The notes under the pieces: model-generated
What the model was told of the DNA's origin: nothing
Seen by the model: only the letters and a program-made list of their open reading frames with translations
Databases searched by the model: none
Shown: positions 41,223 through 50,850 of the stretch, in pieces
How positions within the stretch are numbered: position 1 is the first letter of the stretch
How the letters are laid out: each line of letters starts with the position of its first letter
Position numbers and translations under genes: made by a program
Source: Microbacterium sp. p3-SID336
GTDB lineage: Bacteria > Actinomycetota > Actinomycetes > Actinomycetales > Microbacteriaceae
Direction: 5' to 3'
Assembly: GCF_025143365.1 (NCBI RefSeq)
Contig: NZ_JALXPE010000001.1
Span: 84,216-148,215 of the forward strand
DNA: 64,000 bases

Positions 41223-42071
41223 ATGGATGTTCTCGGTCCCCGCATCGTCATCGCCGCCTTCGACGGATGGAACGACGCGGGCGAGGCGGCCAGCGGCGCG
41301 ATCGCCGCCCTGCGCTCGGCCGGCGGCTACGACCTCGTGCACTCGGTGGACCCCGAGCTCTACTTCGACTACCAGTACACCCGTCCCGCGACGCGCATCG
41401 ACGCCGAGGGGCGGCGTCAGCTCACCTGGCCGGAGGCCGCGCTGTGGCGACCGAAGGAACCAGGCCCAGGCCCCGAGTTCTGGCTGCTCACCGGTGCGGA
41501 ACCGGCCCGTACCTGGCAGGCGTTCGCCTCCGAGTTCATCGACGTCGCGCTGCGCGACGACATCACGGGCTTCGTCACGCTCGGCGCGATGCTCTCCGAC
41601 GTGCCGCACACCAGGCCCATCTCGATCTTCGCATCGAGCCAGAACGATCAGGTCCGCGAGGCGCACGGGCTGGAGCGCTCGGTCTACGAGGGCCCCGTCG
41701 GCATCCTCAGCGTGTTCGAGCACTTCGCGGAGAACGCGGGGATCCCCTCCGTCAGCCTCTGGGCGAGCGTGCCGCACTACGTCGCCTCGGCCGCTCCCTC
41801 GCCGAAGGTGACCCTGGCTCTCCTCGATCGGCTGGAGGAGCTGACCGGGGTGGACGTCGACCGCAGACATCTCCGCACTGAGGCGGCCGCCTGGGAGGCA
41901 TCGATCGACGCCGCCGCCTCCGAGGACGAGGACATGGCGGAGTACATCCGACAGCTGGAGCGCACGCGCGACACCTGGGACTCCCCCGAGGCCTCCGGCG
42001 ACGCGATCGCCCAGGCGTTCGAACGGTACCTGCGTCGGCGCGACGACGGTCCAGGCGACCGCAAGCGCTGA
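41223..42071 (+). CDS. PAC2 family protein
   Basis: 282 residues: VIAAFDGWNDAGEAASGAIAAL, FWLLTGAEPARTWQAF, TLGAMLSDVPHTRP, GILSVFEHFAENAGIPSVSLWASVPHY, the actinobacterial form of the fold of proteasome assembly chaperone 2. The bacterial function is not known. Divergent from the HAD/trmI operon. ATG 41223 follows AGGGAG by 7 nt. Confidence 0.9.
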   Translation: MDVLGPRIVIAAFDGWNDAGEAASGAIAALRSAGGYDLVHSVDPELYFDYQYTRPATRIDAEGRRQLTWPEAALWRPKEPGPGPEFWLLTGAEPARTWQAFASEFIDVALRDDITGFVTLGAMLSDVPHTRPISIFASSQNDQVREAHGLERSVYEGPVGILSVFEHFAENAGIPSVSLWASVPHYVASAAPSPKVTLALLDRLEELTGVDVDRRHLRTEAAAWEASIDAAASEDEDMAEYIRQLERTRDTWDSPEASGDAIAQAFERYLRRRDDGPGDRKR

Positions 42072-42078
42072 TCGGGGC

Positions 42079-42903
42079 TCAGGCCGGGATCACGCCCATC
42101 CCCAGCAGCACGAGCAGCACGCCGCCGAGCAGGATGCGGTAGATCACGAACGGCAGGAAGCTGCGCTTCGAGATCCAGCTCATGAAGAACGCGATGACGC
42201 CGAGCGCGACGACGAAGGCGACGCCCGTCGCGGCGAGCGTGTCGCCGAAGGAGAAGAACGACGGCTCGTCCCAGCTCTTGAACAGCTGGTAGAAGCCGCT
42301 GCCGAACACCGCGGGGATGGCGAGCAGGAAGGCGTACCGCGCGGCGGCCGCGCGCTCGTATCCGAGGAACAGCCCCATCGTGATCGTGCCGCCGGAGCGC
42401 GAGACGCCAGGGATCAGCGCGAGCGCCTGCGCGAATCCGAACGCGATGCCGTGCGGGTAGGTCAGGTCGCCCAGCTTCCGGCGCTTCGCTCCCACGTAGT
42501 CGGCGACACCCAGCAGGATGCCGAACGCGATGAGCATGATCGCGACCAGCCACAGCGAGCGGAAGACGGTCTCGATCTGGTCCTGGAACAGCAGTCCGAG
42601 CACGACGATCGGGATGCTGCCGATGATGATGAGCCATCCCATGCGGGCGTCGGGGTCGTTGCGCGGGGCCTTGCCGACCAGCGAACGGAACCACTGCGAG
42701 ATGATCCGCACGATGTCACGCCAGAAGAACACCACCACCGCGGCCTCGGTGCCGATCTGCGTGATCGCGGTGAACGCCGCGCCCGGGTCCTCGCCGGAGG
42801 GCAGGAAGGTGCCGATGATGCGCAGATGGGCGCTGGAGGAGATCGGCAGGAACTCGGTGAGTCCCTGGACGATCCCCAGGATGAGAGCTTCGAACAGATG
42901 CAT
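42079..42903 (-). CDS. uppP: Undecaprenyl-diphosphatase
   Basis: 274 residues, eight helices. Active-site motifs [15 protein letters not shown] and [14 protein letters not shown] are intact. It recycles undecaprenyl diphosphate for peptidoglycan synthesis and gives bacitracin resistance. Convergent with PAC2 (7-nt gap). Confidence 0.96.
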   Translation of the reverse strand: MHLFEALILGIVQGLTEFLPISSSAHLRIIGTFLPSGEDPGAAFTAITQIGTEAAVVVFFWRDIVRIISQWFRSLVGKAPRNDPDARMGWLIIIGSIPIVVLGLLFQDQIETVFRSLWLVAIMLIAFGILLGVADYVGAKRRKLGDLTYPHGIAFGFAQALALIPGVSRSGGTITMGLFLGYERAAAARYAFLLAIPAVFGSGFYQLFKSWDEPSFFSFGDTLAATGVAFVVALGVIAFFMSWISKRSFLPFVIYRILLGGVLLVLLGMGVIPA

Positions 42904-42950
42904 GACAGGCTTTCAAGTCTCGGGAGGGCACGGAGGGGGCTGAGCGCCAC

Positions 42951-44246
42951 TCAGTACGTGCGCAGCAGATCGGCCAACACCCGCTGGCCGAAGACAAGTG
43001 ATTCTACGGGTACACGCTCGTCGACGCCGTGGAACATGCCCGTGAAATCGAGATCCGCCGGCAGTCGAAGGGGCGCGAAGCCATAGCCCGTGATGCCGAG
43101 CGAGGCCAGCGCCTTGTTGTCGGTGCCGGCGCCCAGCAGGTAGGGGATCACCGGCACTCCGGGGTCGTGTCGGCCCAGAGCCGCCACCATGGCGTCCACC
43201 AACTCGCCCGCGAACGGCGTCTCCATGCCGATGTCGCGCACCACGGTCTCGATGCGGATGTCGTCGCCGACGATGCGCTGCAGCTCGGCCAGCACGTCGT
43301 CCTCCGTGCCGGGGATCACGCGGACGTCGATCAGCGCCTCCGCGCGCTCGGGGATGACGTTGTGCTTGTAACCCGCGGTCAGCGCGGTGGGGTTCGTGGT
43401 GGTCCGGAAGGTCGAGCGCAGGAACGCCTCCGCGGGACCGGCAGCCGCCGCCAGGGCGTCCGGGTCCTCCGTTCCGCGGCCGCTGAGCGCGCTGAGCCCG
43501 TCCAGGAGCGCGACCGTGGTCGGCGTGAGACGGATCGGCCAGCGCGTCCGCCCGATCGCCGCGACGGCCTCGGCGAGCCGCGTCACAGCGTTGTCCTCAT
43601 GCAGTCGGCTGCCGTGACCGGCTCGTCCGGTGGCGACCAGACGGATCCAGATGAGGGCCTTCTCCCCCACCTGCAGCAGGTACGCGCGCCGGTCGTCCAC
43701 CGAGATGGAGTATCCGCCCACCTCACTGATCGCGGCCGTCGCGCCGGCGAACCACTCCGGGCGGTCCCGCACCACGAGCGCCGAGCCCTCCACGCCGCCG
43801 TTCTCCTCGTCCGCGAAGAACGCCAGCACGAGATCGCGCTCGGGCTGCTCGCCCGCCCGCAGGATGTCCGCGACCGCGGTGAGGATCATCGCGTCCATGT
43901 TCTTCATGTCGACCGCCCCGCGGCCCCACAGCATGCCGTCACGCACGACCCCCGCGAAGGGGTCCACCGTCCAGTCCTCCGCCATCGCAGGCACCACGTC
44001 GAGATGTCCGTGCACGACGAGCGCCGGCTTGCTGCGATCGCGCCCGGGGACCCGCGCCATCACGTTCGTCCGACGCGGTATCGGCTCGTAGTACTCCACG
44101 TCGAGCCCCAGCTCGCGAAGATAGGCCCCGACGTACTCCGCGGCCTCCCGCTCGCCCTTCGCGTCACCGCCTCCGAAGTTGGAGGTATCGAAACGGATGA
44201 GGTCACTCGCGATGCGCGCGACCTCGGGCAGGGAGGCGTCAGTCAT
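42951..44246 (-). CDS. M20 family metallopeptidase
   Basis: 431 residues. Metal-site motifs VVHGHLDVVPA (His, Asp), WGRGAVDMKNMDA and FADEENGG (catalytic Glu) are present, as is the dimerisation domain (GRAGHGSRLHEDNAV). Acts on N-acylated amino acids or dipeptides. The start is ATG 44246 because TAGCCT lies 7 nt upstream. Same strand as uppP, 47-nt gap. Confidence 0.9.
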   Translation of the reverse strand: MTDASLPEVARIASDLIRFDTSNFGGGDAKGEREAAEYVGAYLRELGLDVEYYEPIPRRTNVMARVPGRDRSKPALVVHGHLDVVPAMAEDWTVDPFAGVVRDGMLWGRGAVDMKNMDAMILTAVADILRAGEQPERDLVLAFFADEENGGVEGSALVVRDRPEWFAGATAAISEVGGYSISVDDRRAYLLQVGEKALIWIRLVATGRAGHGSRLHEDNAVTRLAEAVAAIGRTRWPIRLTPTTVALLDGLSALSGRGTEDPDALAAAAGPAEAFLRSTFRTTTNPTALTAGYKHNVIPERAEALIDVRVIPGTEDDVLAELQRIVGDDIRIETVVRDIGMETPFAGELVDAMVAALGRHDPGVPVIPYLLGAGTDNKALASLGITGYGFAPLRLPADLDFTGMFHGVDERVPVESLVFGQRVLADLLRTY

Positions 44247-44360
44247 GCGACTCAGGCTATCGAAACAGCGTGCCACGCCCGGGCGTCGCGCTCGGTTCGA
44301 ACCGCCCCGGAGAACGTGCTAATCTCATTCTTCGGTCGGCAACGATCAAATCCCACACCT

Positions 44361-44443
44361 GCGCGGGTGGCGGAATGGTAGACGCGCTAGCTTGAGGTGC
44401 TAGTGCCCGATAGGGCGTGGGGGTTCAAGTCCCCCTCCGCGCA
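44361..44443 (+). tRNA. tRNA-Leu (anticodon GAG)
   Basis: 83 nt. Acceptor GCGCGGG pairs with TCCGCGC (one G-T pair). The D-arm TGGCGGAATGGTAGACGC is of the leucine class. The anticodon stem CTAGC / GCTAG closes loop TTGAGGT (GAG). A variable arm TGCCCGATAGGGCG follows, and a T-arm with GGTTCAAGTCC. CCA is not encoded. The long variable arm fits tRNA-Leu. Confidence 0.96.
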
Positions 44444-44450
44444 CAGAGAA

Positions 44451-44484
44451 CGAAGGCCCCGGATCCATGGATCCGGGGCCTTCG
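44451..44484. terminator. Perfect 34-bp palindrome, bidirectional terminator
   Basis: CGAAGGCCCCGGATCC followed by its exact complement arm, centred on ATGG, 7 nt after tRNA-Leu and 53 nt before the stop of the convergent VIT gene. Confidence 0.85.
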
Positions 44485-44537
44485 TCGTTCCCGGCCTTCG
44501 CGCCCTCGCGCCTCGAGCGAGGCGCGAGGGAATGGGC

Positions 44538-45635
44538 TCACACGGCGCCCACGCCGAAAAGCAGACCGAGCGCATACGTGATCGCCGCCGCGCCGAAGCC
44601 GATCGCGAGCTGACGCAGCGCCCGACGCAGCGGCGGGCCGCCCGACAGCACACCCACCATCGCGCCCGTGCTCAGCAGCGCGACGCCCACCAGCACGAGC
44701 GCCAGTACGATCGCCGCGGTGCCCTCGAGCCCGAAGATCCACGGCAGGACCGGGACGATGGCGCCGGAGGCGAACAGCAGGAAGCTCGAGATCGCCGCCG
44801 TCCAGTCGCTGCCGACGATCTCGTGGTCGTCCGCGCCGTGCACCAGGACCGGCCCGGTCGCCGTGCGTCGCACCCCCTCCTGAGCCGCGGTGACGATGCG
44901 GCGCGCACGGGCGAGCGACTCGGTCTGGTCCATGCCCCGGGCGCGATAGACCAGTGCGAGCTCGTTCTCGTCGATGTCCAGGTCGGCAGCGGACGCCGCC
45001 GCGTTCTCATTCGCCTCCGTCGCGGCGAGGAGCTCGCGCTGCGACCGGACCGAGACGAACTCCCCCGCACCCATCGACAGTGCGCCGGCGAGCAGCCCCG
45101 CGATACCGCTGAACAGCACGAACCCGGAGCTGACGCCGGTGGCCCCGATGCCGAGGACGAGGGCCAGGTTGCTCACCAGTCCGTCATTGGCGCCGAACAC
45201 CGCGGCGCGGAACGATCCGGAGAGACGACGACGCCCGCGAGCCGCGAGGCCCCGCACGACCTCGAAGTGCACCTTCTCGTCGGCGCGCATGGCGGGGGTC
45301 GCCCACTGCTCCGCGTCGTACGGCGACCGCGCCTCCGCGCTCTGCGCCAGGGCCAGCACGAAGATCGAGCCGAAGCGACCGGCCATCCACCCCAGCAGGC
45401 GCGAGCGGACGCCCGCGCGCGGCAGTCGCCGCGGCTCCCCGCCCAGCAGGTCGAGCCAGTGCTGTTCGTGGCGTCGCTCCGCATCGGCGAGGCCCAGCAG
45501 GATCTCGCGCTCCTCCCCCGTGCGACGCGCCGCGAGCCGGCGATACACGGCGCCCTCCGCGCGCTCCTCGACCAGGTAGCGCGCCCATCGTCGGCGGTCG
45601 GACGCCGTCGATCCGGTTGCGGCAGGGGCAGACAT
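44538..45635 (-). CDS. VIT1/CCC1 transporter with ferritin-like N-terminal domain (MbfA type)
   Basis: 365 residues. Residues 10-110 form a ferritin-like helix bundle with Glu/His ligands (EERAEGAVYRRLAARRTG, ADAERRHEQHW, MRADEKVHFEVV). Residues 135-365 form the five-helix VIT domain (GANDGLVSNLALVLG, SMGAGEFVSVRSQREL). This fusion exports iron or manganese in bacteria such as Agrobacterium and Bradyrhizobium (MbfA). GGAGG lies 4-5 nt before ATG 45635. Confidence 0.88.
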   Translation of the reverse strand: MSAPAATGSTASDRRRWARYLVEERAEGAVYRRLAARRTGEEREILLGLADAERRHEQHWLDLLGGEPRRLPRAGVRSRLLGWMAGRFGSIFVLALAQSAEARSPYDAEQWATPAMRADEKVHFEVVRGLAARGRRRLSGSFRAAVFGANDGLVSNLALVLGIGATGVSSGFVLFSGIAGLLAGALSMGAGEFVSVRSQRELLAATEANENAAASAADLDIDENELALVYRARGMDQTESLARARRIVTAAQEGVRRTATGPVLVHGADDHEIVGSDWTAAISSFLLFASGAIVPVLPWIFGLEGTAAIVLALVLVGVALLSTGAMVGVLSGGPPLRRALRQLAIGFGAAAITYALGLLFGVGAV

Positions 45636-45778
45636 GGAACCTCCAGTAATCACGGTGCCCGGGATGCGGGCAACCGTTCCACGCTATCCGCGAGGGTTCG
45701 CGACACGGGCCTCCTGGCACCGATTGCCAGCATTTCGGGGATCCGAAGCGGACGCCGCGACGGACGCCCTCGCAGGAG

Positions 45779-47521
45779 TCAGGAGCGGACGCGCTTGCGC
45801 AGCACCTCGATGCGCGACTGCAGCTGCGTGACGGTCGCCTGCGCCACGGCCGGACCACCGCAGATCCGCCGCAGCTCCGCATGCACGGCGCCATGCGGCT
45901 GCCCGGACTGCCGCGCGTAGAGGCCGACGAGGCTGTTGAGGAGCTGACGCTGCTCGCGGAGCGTGCGATGCAGCGGCGCGGGCAGCGTCGTGGTCTGCGT
46001 GGGCTCCTCGGCGGCCTCGCGCACCTCACGGTGCCGCGACTGCCGTGCCTGGCGCTGCATCAGGAGCTCATGCACATGCTCGGGCTCGAGCAGCCCCGGG
46101 AACCCGATGAACTCCTCTTCCTCCGGCGTGTTCGGCTCGGCGAGCTGCCCGAACTCCTTGCCCTCGAACACCACGCGGTCGAAGTGCGCCACCGAGGAGA
46201 TCGCCTGGTAGCTGAACTCCTGGGTCAGCGCGTCGGAGGCCTCGTCCTCGCGGTTCGCGCTCTCCAGCAGGGAATCGTCGAGGCCGTCCTCGTCCTTGGA
46301 CTGCCGGTCGAGTGCGTGGTCGCGCTGCTTCTCCATCTCGTTCGCGAGCTTCATCAGCACGGGGACATGCGGGAGGAAGACGCTCGCCGCCTCGCCGCGA
46401 CGGCGGGCGCGCACGAAGCGACCGATCGCCTGCGCGAAGAACAGCGGCGTCGACGAGGAGGTGGCGTAGACGCCGACCGCGAGTCGAGGCACGTCCACGC
46501 CCTCGGACACCATGCGCACCGCGACCATCCAGCGCTGCGTCCCAGCGGAGAACTTCTCGATGCGCTCGGAGGCGGTCGCGTCATCCGACAGCACGATCGT
46601 CGGCTGCTCGCGGGTGATGCTGTGCAGGATCTTCGCGTATGCCCGCGCGACCGTCTGGTCCGTCGCCAGCACGAGGCCTCCGGCGTCAGGGACGTGGTGG
46701 CGGATCTCGGTCAGTCGGCGGTCGGCGGCGGAGAGCACGGCGGGCATCCAGTCGCCCTCCGGATCCAGCGCGGTGCGCCACGCCTGCGAGGTCACGTCCT
46801 TCGTGTTGTCCTGGCCGAGATGCGTCTCGAGCTCGTCGCCGGCGCTCGTGCGCCACCGCATCTTGCCCGCGTACATGTGGAACAGGACAGGGCGCACGAC
46901 CCCATCGGCGAGGGCACGGCCGTATCCGTAGGCGTAGTCGGTGCTGGAGACTCGCGCACCGGACTCGTCGGGGAGATACTCCACGAACGGGATCGGCGCG
47001 GTGTCGCTCCGGAACGGGGTTCCGGAGAGCAGCAGCCGCCGCTTCGCAGGTCCGTAGGCGTCGCGGATGGCATCGCCCCAGCTCAGCGCGTCGCCGCCGT
47101 GGTGGACCTCGTCGAGGATGACCAGCGTCTTCGCGTCCTCCGTCAGGTGTCGGTGCACCGAGGACTTGGCGGCGACCTGCGCGTAGGTCACCACGACGCC
47201 GTGGTAGTGCCGCGCGGGAGCCCAATGGCTGTTGCGGAACCGCGGGTCGAGTCGGATGTGCACGCGCGCCGCCGCATCGGCCCACTGCGTCTTGAGGTGC
47301 TCGGTGGGCGCGACCACGATCACCCGGTCGACCTCACCGATGCGCATGAGCTCCACGGCGAGCGTCAGGGCGAACGTGGTCTTGCCGGCGCCCGGCGTCG
47401 CCGCCACGAGGAAGTCGCGCTGGTCGGCCTGGAAGTACGCGTCGAGGGCCTCCTGCTGCCACGCCCGCAGCTTGCTCGCCGTCCCCCACGGGGCGCGCTG
47501 AGGGAAGGACGGAGAGAGCAT
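45779..47521 (-). CDS. SF2 DEAD/DEAH-type helicase
   Basis: 580 residues. Motif I AATPGAGKTTFAL, Ia VVAPTEHLKTQW, II ILDEVHHGGD, III LLLSGTPFRSD, V/VI VRMVSEGVDVPRLAVG and QAIGRFVRARR. Then an unrecognised C-terminal third with an Arg/Gln-rich helix. Similar to single-gene ComF/Res-type helicases in Microbacteriaceae; a role in DNA repair is a guess. The start is ATG 47521 (MLSPSFPQRAPWG); an upstream in-frame start at 47551 is possible. Confidence 0.88.
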   Translation of the reverse strand: MLSPSFPQRAPWGTASKLRAWQQEALDAYFQADQRDFLVAATPGAGKTTFALTLAVELMRIGEVDRVIVVAPTEHLKTQWADAAARVHIRLDPRFRNSHWAPARHYHGVVVTYAQVAAKSSVHRHLTEDAKTLVILDEVHHGGDALSWGDAIRDAYGPAKRRLLLSGTPFRSDTAPIPFVEYLPDESGARVSSTDYAYGYGRALADGVVRPVLFHMYAGKMRWRTSAGDELETHLGQDNTKDVTSQAWRTALDPEGDWMPAVLSAADRRLTEIRHHVPDAGGLVLATDQTVARAYAKILHSITREQPTIVLSDDATASERIEKFSAGTQRWMVAVRMVSEGVDVPRLAVGVYATSSSTPLFFAQAIGRFVRARRRGEAASVFLPHVPVLMKLANEMEKQRDHALDRQSKDEDGLDDSLLESANREDEASDALTQEFSYQAISSVAHFDRVVFEGKEFGQLAEPNTPEEEEFIGFPGLLEPEHVHELLMQRQARQSRHREVREAAEEPTQTTTLPAPLHRTLREQRQLLNSLVGLYARQSGQPHGAVHAELRRICGGPAVAQATVTQLQSRIEVLRKRVRS

Positions 47522-47667
47522 CGACTCCACGATAATCGCTGCCGGGGACACCGTCGCATCCGCGCGGACCCCCGCGCGCGTCCGACCCCGCCGGCCACCG
47601 GACGAGTAGGCTCACGGGGTGCGTGGCAGCCTCCATCGCCGCGCATCCCCCCGCGAAGGAGAGCCGG

Positions 47668-48495
47668 ATGACCGATCAGGATTCGACCAGGAGCCCCTAC
47701 GTCCCCAACGAGACCGCGCACCCGTGGCGACGGTTCGTCGCGCTGGGCGACTCGTTCACCGAGGGCATCGGCGACCCGGACCCCGCCGCACCGGGAGGAC
47801 ACCGCGGCTGGGCCGACCGTGTCGCCGAGGTGCTGGCGCAGCAGGTGGACGACTTCGCGTACGCGAACCTCGCCGTGCGCGGCAAGCTCATCGCGCAGAT
47901 CGTGGCCGACCAGGTGGAGCCGGCCGTCGCACTGCGTCCCGACCTGATCTCGATCTGCGCGGGCGGGAACGACGTCATCCGCCCCGGCACCGATCCCGAC
48001 GCCATCGCCGCCCAGCTCGAGGACGCGGTGGCGCGACTCTCGTCGACGGGCGCCGCGGTCATCCTCTTCACCGGCATCGACACCGGGTTCACGCCCGTGT
48101 TCCGCCCGTTCCGCGGCAAGGTCGCGATCTACAACGAGAACGTGCGCGCGATCGCCGAGCGTCACGACTGCATCGTCGCCGACCAGTGGGCGCTCAAGGT
48201 CGTGCAGGACGCCCGGTTCTTCGACGACGACCGACTTCACTACAACGCGCTCGGGCACCACGAGGTCGCGCGCATGGTGCTGCGGGCCCTCAACGTGCCG
48301 AACGACCTGGAGGCCATGCAGCCGGAGCCGCTGCCGCTGCGCACGTGGCGCGCTGCCCGGTCGGAGGACCTCGGGTGGGCGCGTGAGCACCTGGTGCCCT
48401 GGGTGCTGCGCCGGCTGCGGCACCAGTCCTCGGGCGACAACATCGCCGCCAAGCGCCCTGAGCCGTCGCCGGTCATCCTGCCCTACAAGAACTGA
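47668..48495 (+). CDS. SGNH/GDSL hydrolase (paralogue of 15547-16302)
   Basis: 275 residues: FVALGDSFTEGIGD (Ser), ICAGGNDVI (Asn block), DRLHYNALGHHEVARM (Asp, His). No signal peptide. It shares the family's opening block and YANLAVRGKL with the 15547 gene and the ending motif VPWVLRRLRHQSSGDN, also mirrored there (GPWVRRRV..SSGDG). So both belong to one actinobacterial subfamily. ATG 47668 follows AAGGAG by 7 nt. Confidence 0.88.
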   Translation: MTDQDSTRSPYVPNETAHPWRRFVALGDSFTEGIGDPDPAAPGGHRGWADRVAEVLAQQVDDFAYANLAVRGKLIAQIVADQVEPAVALRPDLISICAGGNDVIRPGTDPDAIAAQLEDAVARLSSTGAAVILFTGIDTGFTPVFRPFRGKVAIYNENVRAIAERHDCIVADQWALKVVQDARFFDDDRLHYNALGHHEVARMVLRALNVPNDLEAMQPEPLPLRTWRAARSEDLGWAREHLVPWVLRRLRHQSSGDNIAAKRPEPSPVILPYKN

Positions 48496-48498
48496 GCC

Positions 48499-49299
48499 TC
48501 AGCGGCGCAGCGCCCACAGCGCCACCGCCGCGGCCGACGCCACGTTGAGCGAGTCCACGCCGCCGGACATCGGGATCGTGACCACGGTGTCGGCGGACGC
48601 GATGGCCGTGCGCGAGAGACCGTCCCCCTCGGTCCCGAGGACCAGTGCCACACGCTCCGGGCGTTTCGCGGCATACGCGTCGAGCCCGACGGCGTCGTCG
48701 GCCAGGGCGAGTGCGGCGATGTCGAACCCCGCGCCCCGGAGGTCCTGCACCCCGGCGTCCCAGTCGAGCATCCGCGTCCACGGCACCTGGAACACGGTGC
48801 CCATGCTCACCCGCACGCTGCGGCGGTAGAGCGGGTCGGCGCAGCGCGGAGAGACCAGCACCGCATCGGCGCCGAGCCCGGCAGCCGCCCGGAACGCCGC
48901 TCCCACGTTCGTGTGGTCGCCGATGTCCTCCAGCACGACCACGAGCCGCGCCCCCTCGATCACGTCTGCGACCGGGGCGAGCGGCGGGCGATGCATCGAG
49001 GCCAGAGCACCGCGGTGCACGGGGAAGCCGGTCACCTGCGCGGCGACGTCGTCCGGCACCACGAGCACAGGAGCAGGCAGATCGCCGAGGATGCGGCCGA
49101 CCTCCGCCACCCGCCGCTCCGACACCAGAACGGACCGAGGACGGTGCCCCGCGGCGACCGCCCGTGCGATGACGGTGGCGGTCTCCGCGATGTACAGCCC
49201 GCCCTCCGGCTCGGTGACCGCGCGCAGCGCGGTGTCGGTGAGACCGCGGTAGTCGTCCAGTCGAGGGTCGTCGAGGTCGGTCACGCGCTGCAGGTCCAC
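48499..49299 (-). CDS. TrmH/SpoU-family RNA 2'-O-methyltransferase
   Basis: 266 residues. N-terminal substrate-binding part, then the SPOUT knot: DHTNVGAAFRAAAGLGADAVLVSP (motif 1), VLGTEGDGLS (motif 2) and IPMSGGVDSLNVASAAAVALW (motif 3). It methylates a ribose of rRNA or tRNA; which one is not clear. Convergent with the SGNH gene (3-nt gap), divergent from the sirtuin. Confidence 0.9.
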   Translation of the reverse strand: MDLQRVTDLDDPRLDDYRGLTDTALRAVTEPEGGLYIAETATVIARAVAAGHRPRSVLVSERRVAEVGRILGDLPAPVLVVPDDVAAQVTGFPVHRGALASMHRPPLAPVADVIEGARLVVVLEDIGDHTNVGAAFRAAAGLGADAVLVSPRCADPLYRRSVRVSMGTVFQVPWTRMLDWDAGVQDLRGAGFDIAALALADDAVGLDAYAAKRPERVALVLGTEGDGLSRTAIASADTVVTIPMSGGVDSLNVASAAAVALWALRR

Positions 49300-49364
49300 G
49301 CCTCCACTCTGCCACCGCGGCCTGCCCTCCCCGGACGGCCCGTAGACTCGCTCGAGGAGGTGCT

Positions 49365-50204
49365 GTGAGCGTGTCGAACCCCGCCGAGCCGTCGGCCGCC
49401 GTCGCCCGCGCCGCCGATCTGCTGCGTGACCGCCGTGTCGCCCTGCTGACCGGCGCCGGGATCTCCACCGACTCCGGCATCCCCGCCTACCGCGGCGAGG
49501 GCGCGCGCACCCGCAGCAACCCCATGACGATCCAGACCTATCTCGGCGACGAGGCCGCTCGTCGGCGGTACTGGGTCGGCGGGCACCTGGGGTGGCGGGC
49601 CTTCGCGCAGGCCGAGCCGAACCCGGGACACGTCGCGCTCGCGCAGATGGAGGCGGACGGTCGCGTCTCCGGAGTCATCACGCAGAACGTGGACGGGCTG
49701 CACCTCCGCGCGGGCAGCTCCCACGTGATCGAGGTGCACGGCACCATGCGGCGGGTGCTGTGCCTGCACTGCGGACAGGTGTTCGATCGGCGCGACATCG
49801 CCGTGCAGATCGAGCAGCTCAATCCGTGGATCACGGTTCCGGAGAACGTGGCGCTCGCACCGGACGGCGACGTGCTGCCGGAGAGCACGGAGGGCTTCGT
49901 GATCCCGACGTGCACGGTGTGCGGCGGGATGCTGAAGCCCGACGTCGTGTTCTTCGGCGAGTACGTGCCGCAGGACCGCTTCCGCGCGGCGGAGTCGCTG
50001 CTGCGTTCGAGCTCGGCCCTGGTGGTCGCCGGCTCCTCCCTGGTCGTCAACTCCGGCGTGCGACTCGTGGAGCGGGCGCGACGCCGCGCGATCCCTCTCA
50101 TCATCGTCAATCGCGAGCCGACGCGTGCGGACGCCTGGGCGGATCTGACGATCGCCGCGGGTACCAGCGACGTGCTGCCCGCCCTCCAGGAGCTGCTGCA
50201 GTGA
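49365..50204 (+). CDS. NAD-dependent protein deacylase (sirtuin, SIRT4-like class II)
   Basis: 279 residues. Rossmann motif LLTGAGISTDSGIPAYRGEG, catalytic His in VIEVHGTMRRV, NAD motif TQNVDGLH, zinc cysteines CLHCG and CTVCGG, FFGEYVP. It removes acyl groups from lysine using NAD. GTG 49365 with GAGGAGG upstream. Translationally coupled to the histidine phosphatase. Confidence 0.92.
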   Translation: MSVSNPAEPSAAVARAADLLRDRRVALLTGAGISTDSGIPAYRGEGARTRSNPMTIQTYLGDEAARRRYWVGGHLGWRAFAQAEPNPGHVALAQMEADGRVSGVITQNVDGLHLRAGSSHVIEVHGTMRRVLCLHCGQVFDRRDIAVQIEQLNPWITVPENVALAPDGDVLPESTEGFVIPTCTVCGGMLKPDVVFFGEYVPQDRFRAAESLLRSSSALVVAGSSLVVNSGVRLVERARRRAIPLIIVNREPTRADAWADLTIAAGTSDVLPALQELLQ

Positions 50205-50788
50205 CCCACATCACCCTCATCCGCCACGGCCAGACCGACTGGAACCTCCAGCGGCGCATCCAGGGTTCGACCGACATCCCGTTGAACGACACCGGACGGG
50301 AGGACGCGCGGTGGGCGGCGGAGAAGCTGGCCGGCACCACGCATCACGCGGTGTACACGAGCCCCCTGGTGCGTGCGCGGGAGACCGCCGCGATCGTCGC
50401 CGAACGGCTGGGGCTGGAGATCGCCGGGGTGGTCCCCGATCTGCGCGAACGCGAGTTCGGCGACGGCGAGGGTCTGCTCGTGCCCGACTATATCCGCACG
50501 TACGGCGACTGGCACGCCGAGGTCCCTGGTGCCGAGTCGCTGCAGGACGTGGGCGTGCGGGCGATCGCAGCACTGCATCGCATCGCGCAGGATGCGCGTC
50601 GTCGGTCGGCCCCACAGGCCGAGTCCGTGCTCGTGGTCACGCACGGCGGTGTGATCCGCGCCGTGATCGACCACGTGTCCGGGGGCACCCTGCCGCGCGA
50701 CGGCGACGTGCTGCGCAACGGCTCCGCGCACCGCTTCGTCGCCTCGCCCGGCTACCTCCGCCTGCTCGACGAGTCGCCCGTCCTCTGA
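50201..50788 (+). CDS. Histidine phosphatase (phosphoglycerate mutase-like)
   Basis: 195 residues. Catalytic block LIRHGQTDWNLQRRIQGSTD (phospho-accepting His), SPLVRARETA, EREFGDGEG (acid) and VVTHGGVIRAV (second His). Broad phosphatase family. Start GTG 50201 overlaps the sirtuin stop (GTGA). Confidence 0.92.
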   Translation: MTHITLIRHGQTDWNLQRRIQGSTDIPLNDTGREDARWAAEKLAGTTHHAVYTSPLVRARETAAIVAERLGLEIAGVVPDLREREFGDGEGLLVPDYIRTYGDWHAEVPGAESLQDVGVRAIAALHRIAQDARRRSAPQAESVLVVTHGGVIRAVIDHVSGGTLPRDGDVLRNGSAHRFVASPGYLRLLDESPVL

Positions 50789-50850
50789 GCACCCGACGGT
50801 CAGACGAGCCGCCGTCGTGGGACCGGAGATCGCCCGGTTCGGGCGCGGAC

